Positions 8,456 to 17,639 of a stretch of DNA of 64,000 nucleotides are shown one piece after another. The DNA comes from Streptomyces olivaceus (lineage in GTDB: Bacteria; Actinomycetota; Actinomycetes; Streptomycetales; Streptomycetaceae): NCBI RefSeq assembly GCF_000721235.1, contig NZ_JOFH01000001.1, positions 1 through 64,000 of the forward strand, in the 5' to 3' direction. How positions within the stretch are numbered: the stretch's first letter is position 1; each line of letters opens with the position of its first letter. Below the pieces are notes generated by a model. That model was not told where the DNA came from. It saw only the letters and a program-made list of their open reading frames with translations, and did no database searches. A program made the translations under genes and the position numbers.

Positions 8456-11400
8456 ATGACCAACGACAGCGCCGGAGCCGTCGGCACGGTTCCGGGCGAT
8501 CAGGAGTTGCGCCGTCTCCTGGCGGGCCTGACGGCCGTGCGGGACGGCGACTTCGGCACCCGGCTGCCGGACGACGCGGACGGCCTGCTGGGTGACATCG
8601 CCAAGGTCTTCAACGGCATGGTGGACCAGCTGTCCGTGTTCACCTCCGAGGTCACCCGGGTCTCCCGGGAGGTCGGCACCGAGGGAACCCTGGGCGGACA
8701 GGCGAGGGTGCCGGGGGTCTCGGGCACCTGGGCCGACCTGACGGACTCGGTCAACGCGATGGCGGGCAACCTGACCACCCAGGTGCGTGACATCGCGCAG
8801 GTGGCCACGGCCGTGGCCAAGGGTGATCTGTCGCAGAAGATCGACGTCGACGCGCGCGGCGAGATCCTCGAACTCAAGAACACCATCAACACGATGGTCG
8901 ACCAGCTCTCCGCCTTCGCCGACGAGGTCACCCGCGTCGCCCGCGAGGTCGGCACCGACGGGCGCCTCGGCGGCCAGGCCGACGTCAAGGGCGTCAGGGG
9001 CACCTGGCGCGACCTCACCGACTCGGTGAACTTCATGGCGGGCAACCTGACCAACCAGGTGCGCAACGTCGCCCAGGTGGCGACCGCCGTGGCGCAGGGC
9101 GACCTCTCCCAGAAGATCACCGTGGACGCGCGCGGCGAGATCCTCGAACTCAAGAACACCATCAACACGATGGTCGACCAGCTCTCCGCCTTCGCCGACG
9201 AGGTCACCCGCGTGGCCCGCGAGGTCGGCACGGCCGGGAACCTGGGCGGTCAGGCCCGGGTGCGGGGCGTGTCGGGCACCTGGAAGGACCTCACCGACAA
9301 CGTCAACGTCATGGCGTCGAACCTGACGGGGCAGGTCCGCTCCATCGCCCAGGTCGCCGCCGCCGTGGCCCGCGGCGACCTGTCGCAGCGGATCACCGTC
9401 GACGCCAAGGGCGAGGTCGCCGCGCTCGCCGACGTGATCAACACGATGGTCGACACGCTGTCGGCGTTCGCCGGCGAGGTCACCCGCGTCGCCCGCGAGG
9501 TCGGCACCGACGGGCGCCTCGGCGGCCAGGCGAACGTGCCGAACGTCGCCGGCACCTGGAAGGACCTGACCGACAACGTCAACTCGATGGCCAACAACCT
9601 CACCAACCAGGTGCGCAACATCGCGCTGGTGACGACGGCGGTGGCCCGGGGCGACCTGTCGAAGAAGATCGACGTCGACGCGCGCGGCGAGATCCTCGAA
9701 CTCAAGACGACGATCAACACGATGGTCGACCAGCTCTCCGCCTTCGCCGACGAGGTCACCCGCGTCGCCCGCGAGGTCGGCACCGAGGGCCGCCTCGGCG
9801 GCCAGGCCGAGGTGGAGGGCGTCTCCGGCACCTGGAAGCGCCTCACGGAGAACGTCAACGAACTGGCCGGCAACCTCACCCGCCAGGTCCGCGCGATCGC
9901 CGAGGTCACGTCCGCCGTCGCCGAGGGCGACCTGACGCGCTCGGTGAACGTGGTGGCCTCCGGCGAGGTCGCCGAGCTGAAGGACAACATCAACGCCATG
10001 GTGGAGTCCCTGCGCGAGACCACGCGGGCCAACCAGGAGCAGGACTGGCTGAAGACCAACCTCGCCCGTATCTCCGGCCTGATGCAGGGTCACCGGGACC
10101 TGCCCGTGGTCGCCGAGCTGATCATGGACGAGCTGGTGCCGCTGGTGTCGGCCCAGTACGGCGCCTTCTACCTGGCCGAGGACGGGGACGACGGGCCGGA
10201 GCTGCGGCTCGTCGGCTCGTACGGCTATCCGGAGAGCACGGCCAGGCCCACCCGCATCGCCTTCGGCCGCACGCTGGTGGGGCAGGCCGCGCGCAGCCGG
10301 CGCACCATCGTGGTGAACGAGCTGCCGCCGGGCTACCTGACCGTCTCCTCCGGGCTCGGCGAGGTGGTCCCGGCCGCGCTGGTGCTGCTGCCCATCGTGG
10401 TCGAGGGGCAGGTCCTCGGAGTCATCGAACTGGCCTCGGTCGCTCCGTTCACGCAGATCAACCAGGACTTCCTGGAGCTGCTGATGGAGACCATCGGCGT
10501 GAACGTCAACACGATCGTGGCCAACGCCCGTACCGACGAGCTCCTCGCCGAGTCGCAGCGCCTGACCGCCGAGCTGCGGGCCCGTTCCGCGGAGCTGCAG
10601 GTGCAGCAGGACGAACTCCAGCACTCCAACGCGGAGCTGGAGGACAAGGCGTCGCTGCTCGCGACGCAGAACCGGGACATCGAGGCGAAGAACCTCCAGA
10701 TCGAGCAGGCCCGGCAGGAGCTGGAGGCCCGGGCGCAGCAGCTGTCGCTGGCGTCGAAGTACAAGTCGGAGTTCCTGGCCAACATGAGCCACGAACTGCG
10801 CACGCCGCTCAACAGCCTGCTCATCCTGGCGCAGCTGCTCGCCCAGAACCCCTCGCGCAACCTCACCCCGAAGCAGGTCGAGTACGCGGGGATCATCCAC
10901 TCCGCGGGCTCGGACCTGCTCCAGCTGATCAACGACATCCTGGACCTGTCGAAGGTCGAGGCGGGGAAGATGGACGTCGCTCCCGAGCGGGTGACGCTGC
11001 GCCAGCTCATCGACTACGTCGAGGCCACCTTCCGTCCCATGACGAGCCAGAAGGGCCTGGAGTTCACGGTCACCACGGCCGCCGGGGCGCCCGCGGACCT
11101 GCTGACCGACGACTCCCGGCTGCGCCAGGTGCTGCGCAACCTGCTGTCCAACGCGGTGAAGTTCACCGAGCGCGGCGGCGTGGAGCTGTCCGTGGGGCCT
11201 GCGCCGGACGACGACGTCCCCGGCGGCGTGGTGCGCGGCGGGGCGGTGGTCGCCTTCCGGGTGAAGGACTCGGGCATCGGCATTCCCGAGCAGAACCTGG
11301 AGTCGGTCTTCGGCGCCTTCCAGCAGGCGGACGGCACGACGAGCCGCAAGTACGGCGGCACGGGACTCGGCCTGTCCATCACGCGGGAGATCGCCCAGCT

Positions 11401-12451
11401 CCTCGGCGGCGCCGTCACGGTGGACAGCACGCCCGGCCGGGGCAGTACCTTCACGCTGTTCCTGCCGGTGGCGCGGCCCGACTTCGAGGCGCTGTCGGCC
11501 CACGGTCCCCGGCGGATGCCGGCCGAGGCGTCCGCCGACGCCCTGGAGCGGCCGGCGCCGCCGCCGGAGCCGGCCGGGGACCACCGGCGCCGTCCGCGGC
11601 GGCTGCTCGTCGTGGAGGAGCGTCCGCGCGGGCTGCTGACCCTCGTCGCGGAGAGCGTGGTCGCCGACCTGGCGCACGGGCGGGACGAGGCGGGCGACCG
11701 GCCCCCGCTCGACGTGACCACGGCCGTCGGCGCGCAGGAGGCCGCCGGCGCGCTGGCCGCCGAACCGTGCCACTGCGTCGTCCTGGAACTGGGTATGCCG
11801 GACGAGGAGGCGTCCCGCTTCCTGCACGCGCTGCGCGGCGACTCCGCGCTGGCGAGCGTGCCGGTGCTCGTACACAGCGGTCACCGCGTGGACGCGGCCC
11901 TGGAGGAGAGCCTGCGCTCGGACGCCGACGGCGGGGCGCTGGAGTTCCTGTCCAGCCTCGACGAGCTGCGGGAGCGCATCGCCCTGCACCTGGCCGCCGA
12001 GGAGCCCGGTGACGTGCCGTCCCTCGTGAGAGCGGTCGAGCAGCCGCGGCCCGGTCCGCAGCCGGGACAGGCCCTGCCCACCGGGCGCACCGTCCTGGTC
12101 GTCGACGACGACGCGCGCAACCTCTTCGCGCTCAGCGGCATCCTCGAACTGCAGGGATACCGGGTGCTGCACGCGGAGAACGGCCGCCGGGGCATCGAGA
12201 CACTGACGAACCACCCGGAGGTGGCGCTGGTGCTGATGGACGTGATGATGCCGGAGATGGACGGCTACGCGGCGACGGCGGAGATCCGCCGGATGCCGCG
12301 GTACGCCGAGCTGCCGATCATCGCGGTCACGGCGAAGGCGATGCCCGGCGACCGGGAGAAGAGCCTCGCCTCGGGCGCCAGCGACTACGTCACCAAGCCG
12401 GTCGACACCCAGGACCTCGTCGCCTGCGTCCGACGCTGGCTCCCCGCATGA
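8456..12451 (+). CDS. HAMP-array hybrid histidine kinase with GAF and receiver domains
   Basis: A soluble hybrid sensor kinase of about 1331 residues with no membrane helices. Residues about 40-520 are six tandem HAMP-like units with 92-residue periodicity. A GAF domain (about 545-690), a coiled coil (about 690-770) and the HisKA H-box [18 protein letters not shown] near 770 follow. HATPase_c spans about 880-1010 (N-box [18 protein letters not shown]). A degenerate receiver-like segment (about 1050-1180) precedes a canonical C-terminal receiver with acceptor Asp in [12 protein letters not shown] near 1260 and Lys in VTKPVD near 1312. Such HAMP-array kinases are osmosensors in fungi and occur in actinobacteria. 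ATG 8456 is preferred; GTG 8450 is in frame and possible. The neighbourhood of STAS, GHKL and PP2C proteins suggests stress sensing. Confidence 0.93.
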   Translation: MTNDSAGAVGTVPGDQELRRLLAGLTAVRDGDFGTRLPDDADGLLGDIAKVFNGMVDQLSVFTSEVTRVSREVGTEGTLGGQARVPGVSGTWADLTDSVNAMAGNLTTQVRDIAQVATAVAKGDLSQKIDVDARGEILELKNTINTMVDQLSAFADEVTRVAREVGTDGRLGGQADVKGVRGTWRDLTDSVNFMAGNLTNQVRNVAQVATAVAQGDLSQKITVDARGEILELKNTINTMVDQLSAFADEVTRVAREVGTAGNLGGQARVRGVSGTWKDLTDNVNVMASNLTGQVRSIAQVAAAVARGDLSQRITVDAKGEVAALADVINTMVDTLSAFAGEVTRVAREVGTDGRLGGQANVPNVAGTWKDLTDNVNSMANNLTNQVRNIALVTTAVARGDLSKKIDVDARGEILELKTTINTMVDQLSAFADEVTRVAREVGTEGRLGGQAEVEGVSGTWKRLTENVNELAGNLTRQVRAIAEVTSAVAEGDLTRSVNVVASGEVAELKDNINAMVESLRETTRANQEQDWLKTNLARISGLMQGHRDLPVVAELIMDELVPLVSAQYGAFYLAEDGDDGPELRLVGSYGYPESTARPTRIAFGRTLVGQAARSRRTIVVNELPPGYLTVSSGLGEVVPAALVLLPIVVEGQVLGVIELASVAPFTQINQDFLELLMETIGVNVNTIVANARTDELLAESQRLTAELRARSAELQVQQDELQHSNAELEDKASLLATQNRDIEAKNLQIEQARQELEARAQQLSLASKYKSEFLANMSHELRTPLNSLLILAQLLAQNPSRNLTPKQVEYAGIIHSAGSDLLQLINDILDLSKVEAGKMDVAPERVTLRQLIDYVEATFRPMTSQKGLEFTVTTAAGAPADLLTDDSRLRQVLRNLLSNAVKFTERGGVELSVGPAPDDDVPGGVVRGGAVVAFRVKDSGIGIPEQNLESVFGAFQQADGTTSRKYGGTGLGLSITREIAQLLGGAVTVDSTPGRGSTFTLFLPVARPDFEALSAHGPRRMPAEASADALERPAPPPEPAGDHRRRPRRLLVVEERPRGLLTLVAESVVADLAHGRDEAGDRPPLDVTTAVGAQEAAGALAAEPCHCVVLELGMPDEEASRFLHALRGDSALASVPVLVHSGHRVDAALEESLRSDADGGALEFLSSLDELRERIALHLAAEEPGDVPSLVRAVEQPRPGPQPGQALPTGRTVLVVDDDARNLFALSGILELQGYRVLHAENGRRGIETLTNHPEVALVLMDVMMPEMDGYAATAEIRRMPRYAELPIIAVTAKAMPGDREKSLASGASDYVTKPVDTQDLVACVRRWLPA
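8585..10030 (+). repeat. 276-bp tandem repeats encoding HAMP units
   Basis: The HAMP-coding part repeats with an exact 276-bp period: the word GAGATCCTCG recurs at 8861, 9137 and 9689, with diverged copies at 9413 and 9964. Copies beginning near 8851 and 9127 are identical over roughly 85-90 bases. Identity this high at DNA level implies recent duplication or gene conversion and makes the copy number prone to change. Confidence 0.85.
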
Positions 12452-12575
12452 GCACGCCGGCCGCCACGCCGTACCGGCCGCTCCCGCCGCACCGCGCCGC
12501 GGTCCCCGGCCCGGGAGCGTGCACGTCACCGGCACCGCACCGTCCCACCGTCCCCGGACCGGGAGCGTGCCGGTC

Positions 12576-15191
12576 GTGAGCGCCTCCGGACAGCACGACG
12601 ACCCGGCCGGCGCGCCGGGCGACGCCGCCCGCCCGCCCCGGCACGCGACCGGCGCGCCGCGGGGCCCGGCCCCCGACCTGCCCCGGGACCGGGACTGGGA
12701 CCGGGACCGGGACCGGGACCGGGACCGGGCTCCGCGGAGCGTGTCCGCACCCGGGCCGCGGCAGAGCTGCGCGGTCGACGGGCCGGAAGCCGGGCTGCGC
12801 GGCATGACCCCGCTGTCCCCCGTGGGCAGGCTGGCGGCCACGGTCGACCGGCTCAGCCGCGAGGTGCGGGCCGCCCAGGCGGAGGCCGAGGGGCGGGCGC
12901 TGATCGAGCTGGCCAAGGGCGTGCTGGTCGCCCGGCTCGGCTGCGGTCCGGCGCAGGCCGCCCGGCAGCTCGCCGAGTTGGCCGCGCAGTCCGGGGCGAC
13001 GCCCCTGGAGTTCGCGGTCGACGTCATCAACCAGTCCGCCCGGGACCGGATGTCGGAGGTGACGGACGCGTTCCTCGCGGCCACCGCCGCCGTGCGGGCC
13101 GCGGACGCCGAGGACGGTGCCGGGGCCCGTACCGCGGCGGAGGCCGGGGTGCCGGGCGCCGGGTCGGCCGCCGTACGCCTGCGGGCCGCCGAGAGCGGGG
13201 CGCTGGCCGCGGACGACACCCAGGCCGTCGCCGACGCGCTCCTCGAACAGGCTCTGCGGCCGCTCGGCGCGGTCGCGGTGGCCATCTGGGCGGCGGGTTA
13301 CGACGGTTCGCTCACTCTGGTCGGGAGCGCCGGCTTCCCCCCGGCCGAGGCGGCCCGCTGGCGCTACGTGCCGCCGGACGTGGCGACGGTGGCCCGGTGC
13401 GGGCTGACCGAACGCTCGGGGCAGTGGTTCGCGTCCCTCGGCGGGACGGGCCTGCCCAGTGTCGGACGGCACCAGTACCCGGACGGCGGCCGGGTCGCCG
13501 TGCCCGCCGGCACCGGGGGCCGCATCCACGGCGTGCTGGAGATCGCCTGGCCGCAGCCGCTGGCCCCGCAGCCGCCCCAGGTGGTCCGCCAGGTCGAGGC
13601 CCTGGCGGAGCTGTGCGCGCACACCCTGGAGACGTACGCACCGCCGCCCGGCGCCGGTCGCGAGGCGCGGGTCGTACCGGACGCCGTCGAGCTGATGGAC
13701 CTCGCCGACGGCCTCTACGACCCCGCCCTGGTCCTGGTGCCGCATCTGGACGCCGACGGGCACCTGGCGGACTTCCGCATCCAGCACGTGAACAAGAGCT
13801 TCCTGGACCCCGCGGGCCGGCCGCGCGCCGTCGTGGGCGGCGCGCTCCTCCTGGAGGCCTATCCGATGGCCGCCGGGGACAGCGAGCTGTTCCGGAACGT
13901 GGAGCGGGTGTACGCCACGGGCGAACCGTTCCGGGCCCGGCGTCTGAACCTGACCGCGCTCGTGGACCAGGTGGCGCTGTCGGCTGTCGCGGACATCAGC
14001 ATCAGCCGGCACGGCAACGCGGTGCTGCTGATCTGGCGCATCGAGGACGAGACGGCGCGGCTGGCCAGCCTGCTCCAGCACGCCCAGCGCCTCGGCCGCA
14101 TCGGCGGTTTCGAGGAGAACCTGCTCACCGGCGAGATCACCTGGAACGGGCAGCTGTTCGATCTGTACGGGCGCCCGCAGACCGGCACGCCGGTGCCGCT
14201 GGAGGAGCTGACCGCCCACGCCCATCCGGACGACGCCGTCGCCATCGGCCGGTTCCTGCGCACGCTGCTGCACCACCGGCGGCCTGCGTCGGCCGCGTTC
14301 CGGCTGCAGCGGCCGGACGGGGTGACCCGGCACGTGCGGGTAGTGGCCGAGCCGGTGCTGGACACGGACGACCGCCTGCTCGTGGTGCGGGGGGCCTACC
14401 AGGACATCTCGGCCCAGCACTGGACGGAGGTGGCGCTCGCGGCGACGCGCGACCAGCTGGCGCACACCGAGCAGCAGGCCGTCGAGCGCGCCCGGCTGAC
14501 CCTGCAGCTGCAGCACGCCATCATGCCGCCCGAGCAGACGCCGCTGAAAGTGCCGGAGCTCCAGGTGGCCGTCCGGTACCGGCCCGCGGAGACGGAGCAG
14601 CTGGTGGGCGGCGACTGGTACGACGCCGTGATGCTGCCGAACGGGCTGGTGCTGCTGTGCGTCGGGGACGTGTCCGGGCACGGCATAGAGGCCGCGACCA
14701 GCATGGTGGTGCTGCGCAACGCGCTGCGCGGCCTGGCGGTGACCGGGGCCGGGCCCGGCCAGCTGCTGTCCTGGCTGAACATCGTGGCGCACCATCTGAC
14801 CGGCGGGGTCACCGCCACCGCGGTGTGCGGCCTGTACGACCCGGCCCGGCGCACGCTGCGCTGGGCCAGGGCGGGCCATCTGCCGCCGGTGCTGGTGCGC
14901 GGGGCGGCGGCGGAGCCGCTGCCGCTGGTGCGGGGCATGCTGCTGGGAGCGGTGGCGGAGGCGTCGTACGAGGAGGCCGAGGTGCAGCTGGCCGGCGCGG
15001 ACACGCTGCTGATGTACACCGACGGCCTGATCGAGCGGCGCGACCGTCCGGTGGAGGAGGCGCTGGCCCAGTTGCTGAGCACCGTCCGTCCGACACCCCA
15101 CACCCTGGACCAGCATCTGGACCGGCTGCTGACCTACAGCCGGTCCGACACGGACGACGACACCTGCCTCGTGGGCATCCGGGTGGGGTGA
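12576..15191 (+). CDS. Multi-sensor PP2C (SpoIIE-type) phosphatase with ANTAR, GAF and PAS domains
   Basis: A serine phosphatase of about 871 residues of the RsbU/SpoIIE type, which reactivates STAS anti-sigma antagonists by dephosphorylation. From the N-terminus: a low-complexity Arg-Asp repeat (residues 36-50), an ANTAR-like helical domain (about 85-145; ALIELAKGVLVARLG), a GAF-like domain (about 215-355), two PAS-like modules (about 370-495 and 505-615), and a PP2C domain with GGDWYDA near 675, DVSGHG near 699 and TDGLIE near 815. The start is uncertain: GTG 12576 has GGGAG at a workable distance, GTG 12519 also lies in frame, and ATG 12804 begins the conserved part. ANTAR is normally an RNA-binding output domain, so its place at the N-terminus of a phosphatase is notable though seen in other Streptomyces proteins. 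Confidence 0.88.
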   Translation: MSASGQHDDPAGAPGDAARPPRHATGAPRGPAPDLPRDRDWDRDRDRDRDRAPRSVSAPGPRQSCAVDGPEAGLRGMTPLSPVGRLAATVDRLSREVRAAQAEAEGRALIELAKGVLVARLGCGPAQAARQLAELAAQSGATPLEFAVDVINQSARDRMSEVTDAFLAATAAVRAADAEDGAGARTAAEAGVPGAGSAAVRLRAAESGALAADDTQAVADALLEQALRPLGAVAVAIWAAGYDGSLTLVGSAGFPPAEAARWRYVPPDVATVARCGLTERSGQWFASLGGTGLPSVGRHQYPDGGRVAVPAGTGGRIHGVLEIAWPQPLAPQPPQVVRQVEALAELCAHTLETYAPPPGAGREARVVPDAVELMDLADGLYDPALVLVPHLDADGHLADFRIQHVNKSFLDPAGRPRAVVGGALLLEAYPMAAGDSELFRNVERVYATGEPFRARRLNLTALVDQVALSAVADISISRHGNAVLLIWRIEDETARLASLLQHAQRLGRIGGFEENLLTGEITWNGQLFDLYGRPQTGTPVPLEELTAHAHPDDAVAIGRFLRTLLHHRRPASAAFRLQRPDGVTRHVRVVAEPVLDTDDRLLVVRGAYQDISAQHWTEVALAATRDQLAHTEQQAVERARLTLQLQHAIMPPEQTPLKVPELQVAVRYRPAETEQLVGGDWYDAVMLPNGLVLLCVGDVSGHGIEAATSMVVLRNALRGLAVTGAGPGQLLSWLNIVAHHLTGGVTATAVCGLYDPARRTLRWARAGHLPPVLVRGAAAEPLPLVRGMLLGAVAEASYEEAEVQLAGADTLLMYTDGLIERRDRPVEEALAQLLSTVRPTPHTLDQHLDRLLTYSRSDTDDDTCLVGIRVG
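12685..12726 (+). repeat. Seven-copy GGGACC hexanucleotide tandem repeat
   Basis: GGGACC is repeated seven times in a row with one variant unit (GGGACT, second copy). In the phosphatase frame it encodes alternating Arg and Asp. Copy number is a multiple of two codons per unit, so slippage would change length without shifting frame. Confidence 0.9.
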
Positions 15192-15224
15192 CGGGAAACG
15201 CCCGGACGAGTTCGCGCGCCGCGG

Positions 15225-15249
15225 GTGTGGGACCTGATTTCGGGGGTAA
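15225..15249 (+). promoter_or_regulatory. Weak SigB-type promoter candidate for the STAS gene
   Basis: GTGT (15225-15228), 15 bases, then GGGTAA (15244-15249), 61 bases before the GTG start of the STAS gene. It departs from GNNT-N14-16-GGGTAY only in the last base. Confidence 0.3.
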
Positions 15250-15310
15250 CCGCCGGGCGCGGTGGGCCACACGACGGCCCGCCGCACCGCCGCGTTTGTT
15301 GGAGGTACAC

Positions 15311-15703
15311 GTGCCCATAGCCCAGAACCCGCTGTCCGTCGAGGTGACGCTGGAGCGCGAGGAGGTCGCGCTGCTCACGGTGGAGGGCTACCTGGACGTC
15401 GACACCGCCACCGAGCTCCAGCATCATCTGGCCAACCAGCTGCACCACGGCAGGCGGCACTTCCTGCTGGACCTGTCCGGGGTGCCGTTCATGGACTCGT
15501 CGGGCATGAACATCATCCTGCGGGTCTACCAGGAGGTCCGTGAGCTGCCCGGCAGCGTGCACATCATCTCGCCCGCCCCGGCGGTGCTGCGCGTGCTGGA
15601 CCTGACGGGGGTGAGCATCACGGTGCCGGTGTCGGACAGTGTCGAGGCGGCGCTCGCGCGCGTGGACGCGCAGCCCGCGGGGCCGCCGGTGCCGGATGCC
15701 TGA
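15311..15703 (+). CDS. STAS-domain anti-sigma factor antagonist (RsbV/SpoIIAA type)
   Basis: A 130-residue single STAS domain. The phosphorylation site lies in DLSGVPFMDSSGMNIIL near residues 56-72, with the acceptor serine in DSSG intact. In this family the unphosphorylated protein captures the GHKL kinase and frees the sigma factor. GTG 15311 follows GGAGG at 15301-15305. A hairpin directly after the stop and a possible promoter before the gene suggest that it is transcribed separately from the stressosome-type operon downstream. Confidence 0.9.
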   Translation: MPIAQNPLSVEVTLEREEVALLTVEGYLDVDTATELQHHLANQLHHGRRHFLLDLSGVPFMDSSGMNIILRVYQEVRELPGSVHIISPAPAVLRVLDLTGVSITVPVSDSVEAALARVDAQPAGPPVPDA

Positions 15704-15732
15704 GCGCCCAGGAGTCCCGTGCTCCTTGGCGC
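15704..15732 (+). terminator. Hairpin after the STAS gene
   Basis: GCGCCCAGGAG (15704-15714) pairs with CTCCTTGGCGC (15722-15732), ten of eleven positions complementary, with a seven-base loop. It begins immediately after the stop codon. No T tract follows, which is common for Streptomyces terminators. Confidence 0.5.
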
Positions 15733-15859
15733 CGGTCGTACGCAGGTAGGTGTCGTACGAGGTCGGCGGGTGGATACAGTTGTCGCCCGGCGGGGTCACG
15801 CAGTCGGCACGTCGCCTGGTGGGGGGTGTGCGGCACAACGCGGATGAGGAGTGGAACAG

Positions 15860-16771
15860 GTGCCGGAACAGGCGGAGTCGACGGCGGGATCGCCGACACT
15901 CGAAATCAAGGACTTCCTGCGGCGTCGTCGTGAGCAGATCGCCCAGCGGTGGGCGGACGAGCCCCTCTTCCGGGCCGTGTTCACCGTCTCGCGCGACGAG
16001 GCGGTCGAGGCCGGCAAGGCCGTGGTCGACGCGCTCGCCCAGGTCGCGGACGCGGCACGGCTGGAGGACCCGGACGCCGCGGGTTTCACGGAGGTGCGCG
16101 AACAGCTGGCGCGGATGGGCACGGCCAGGTCCCGGGCGGGCCTGAGCACCGCGCAGGTGTCGGGCGAGCTGGCCGCGCTGCGGCCGCCGGTCGAGAACCT
16201 GCTGCTGGCGGATCTGCCGGACGCTCCGGCCGAGCACACCCGCGCCTGTGTCACCGCGCTGAGCGTGCTGATGGGCACCCTGCGGGTCGTGGTCATGCAG
16301 ACGGCGCTCAGCGAGGGCCAGGCGCTCATCGACCGGCAGCGGCTGCAGCTTCTCGAGGTGGCCACTCCGGTCATCAAGCTGTGGGACGGCATCGTGGCGG
16401 TGCCGCTGATCGGCACGCTGGACAGCGCCCGCAGCCAGGTGGTGATGGAGACGCTGCTGGAGTCCATCGTGGAGCAGCAGGCGCGCTACGCGATCCTGGA
16501 CATCACCGGTGTCCCCACCGTCGACTCGCTGGTGGCCCAGCATCTGATGAAGACGGTCGCGGCGGCCCGGCTGATGGGCGCCGAGTGCATCGTCTCGGGC
16601 ATCCGGCCGGCGATCGCGCAGACCATGGTCCACCTCGGCCTGGATCTCGGCACCGTGGTCACCCGGGCGAGCCTCGCCGACGCGCTGGGCTACGTGCTGC
16701 ACCAGCTGGGGGTCGGCATCGTGACGCCCGGCGCGAACGGCACCGGCACGAGCGGTGCGGTCGCGCGATGA
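15860..16771 (+). CDS. RsbR-type stressosome protein (N-terminal sensor, C-terminal STAS)
   Basis: A 303-residue protein with an alpha-helical RsbRD_N-like domain (about 15-150) and a C-terminal STAS domain (about 165-280). In Bacillus, RsbR and RsbS build the stressosome core that sequesters the kinase RsbT. The STAS motif GVPTVDSLVAQHLMKT near residue 220 has Ser at the first RsbR phosphosite, and GIRPAIAQTMV near 250 keeps the second (Thr). GTG 15860 is preferred because GAGGAG lies eight bases upstream; GTG 15851 would sit on the ribosome-binding site. The stop overlaps the next start (ATGA), the first of four overlapping junctions in this operon. Confidence 0.88.
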   Translation: MPEQAESTAGSPTLEIKDFLRRRREQIAQRWADEPLFRAVFTVSRDEAVEAGKAVVDALAQVADAARLEDPDAAGFTEVREQLARMGTARSRAGLSTAQVSGELAALRPPVENLLLADLPDAPAEHTRACVTALSVLMGTLRVVVMQTALSEGQALIDRQRLQLLEVATPVIKLWDGIVAVPLIGTLDSARSQVVMETLLESIVEQQARYAILDITGVPTVDSLVAQHLMKTVAAARLMGAECIVSGIRPAIAQTMVHLGLDLGTVVTRASLADALGYVLHQLGVGIVTPGANGTGTSGAVAR

Positions 16772-17199
16772 GCCAGGCGTTTCCCGGTGCCCACGGGGCT
16801 CCGGTGACAGGGCATGTACCGGTGCTCCGGCTCGGTGAGGTGCTGCTGGTGACCCTCCAGGGGGACCTGCACGACAGCACGGCGCAGCAGCTCCAGGAGG
16901 ACCTCGCCGAGACGATCGTGCACAGCGGCGCCACCGGTGTGGTCATCGACGTGTCGGGCGTGGAGATAGTCGACTCCTTCCTCGGGCGGATCCTGGCCGA
17001 GATCGCCGGGCAGACCGGGCTGCTGGCCGCGCGGACCGTGCTGGTCGGCATGCGCCCGGCGGTCGCCATCACCCTGGTGGAGCTGGGCCTGACGCTGCCG
17101 GGCGTGCACACCGCGCTCAGTACCGAGGTGGCCATGGAGCTCCTCAGGCAGCAGGCCCCGTCGTCCCGCTTCGGCGGCCTGCGCCAGGAGCGTCTGTGA
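16768..17199 (+). CDS. RsbS-type STAS protein
   Basis: A 143-residue protein that is almost entirely one STAS domain, as expected for RsbS, the stressosome scaffold partner of RsbR. VSGVEIVDSFLGR near residues 60-72 carries the conserved phosphorylatable Ser after Asp. GMRPAVAITLVELG near 95-110 matches the second half of the domain. ATG 16768 overlaps the RsbR stop, and its own stop overlaps the next ATG by one base (TGATG), so translational coupling is likely. Confidence 0.88.
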   Translation: MSQAFPGAHGAPVTGHVPVLRLGEVLLVTLQGDLHDSTAQQLQEDLAETIVHSGATGVVIDVSGVEIVDSFLGRILAEIAGQTGLLAARTVLVGMRPAVAITLVELGLTLPGVHTALSTEVAMELLRQQAPSSRFGGLRQERL

Positions 17200-17639
17200 T
17201 GCACACTGCCGCGGGCTCCCAGGCCCGCCTGCCGATCCGTTCGGACATGGATCTGGTGTGGGTGCGACAGCATGTGCGGCAGACCGCCGCCCAGCTCGGC
17301 TTCGGCCTGGTCGACCAGACCAAGCTGGTCACCGCGGCCAGCGAGCTGGCCCGCAACACCCTCGTGTACGGCGGTGGCGGCACCATGGAGACGGAGACGC
17401 TGACCGGGGGCGCGACGCCCGGGCTGCGGCTGACCTTCAGCGACGAGGGGCCCGGCATCCCGGATCTCGAGCAGGCGCTCAGCGACGGGTTCACCTCCGG
17501 CGAGGGGCTCGGGATGGGGCTGGGCGGTGCGCGGCGCCTGGTGCACGAGTTCTCCATCGACAGCTCCCCCGGCGCGGGTACGACCGTGCGGGTGGCGTCC
17601 TGGGTGGGCCGGCCTCCGCGCCCGCGCGAGGAGGCCTGA
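17199..17639 (+). CDS. RsbT-type serine/threonine switch kinase
   Basis: A 146-residue GHKL-fold kinase of the RsbT type. N-box ASELARNTLVYGGGG lies near residue 47, DEGPGIPD near 83 and the G-box GEGLGMGLGGARRLVHEF near 103-120. By analogy with Bacillus it phosphorylates RsbR/RsbS and, once released, activates an RsbU-like phosphatase; such a phosphatase is encoded two genes on. Its ATG overlaps the previous stop and its stop overlaps the next ATG. Confidence 0.88.
   Translation: MHTAAGSQARLPIRSDMDLVWVRQHVRQTAAQLGFGLVDQTKLVTAASELARNTLVYGGGGTMETETLTGGATPGLRLTFSDEGPGIPDLEQALSDGFTSGEGLGMGLGGARRLVHEFSIDSSPGAGTTVRVASWVGRPPRPREEA

Noticed and set aside
8585..10030. Regular repeats considered as a CRISPR-like or minisatellite array
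   Set aside because: The 276-bp period encodes HAMP units in an intact kinase frame; there are no short repeats with unique spacers.
7004..13285. Very long open frame on the minus strand (about 2090 codons)
   Set aside because: It runs antisense through recognised genes, has Arg/Ala/Gly/Pro-rich text without domains, and is a by-product of high GC content.
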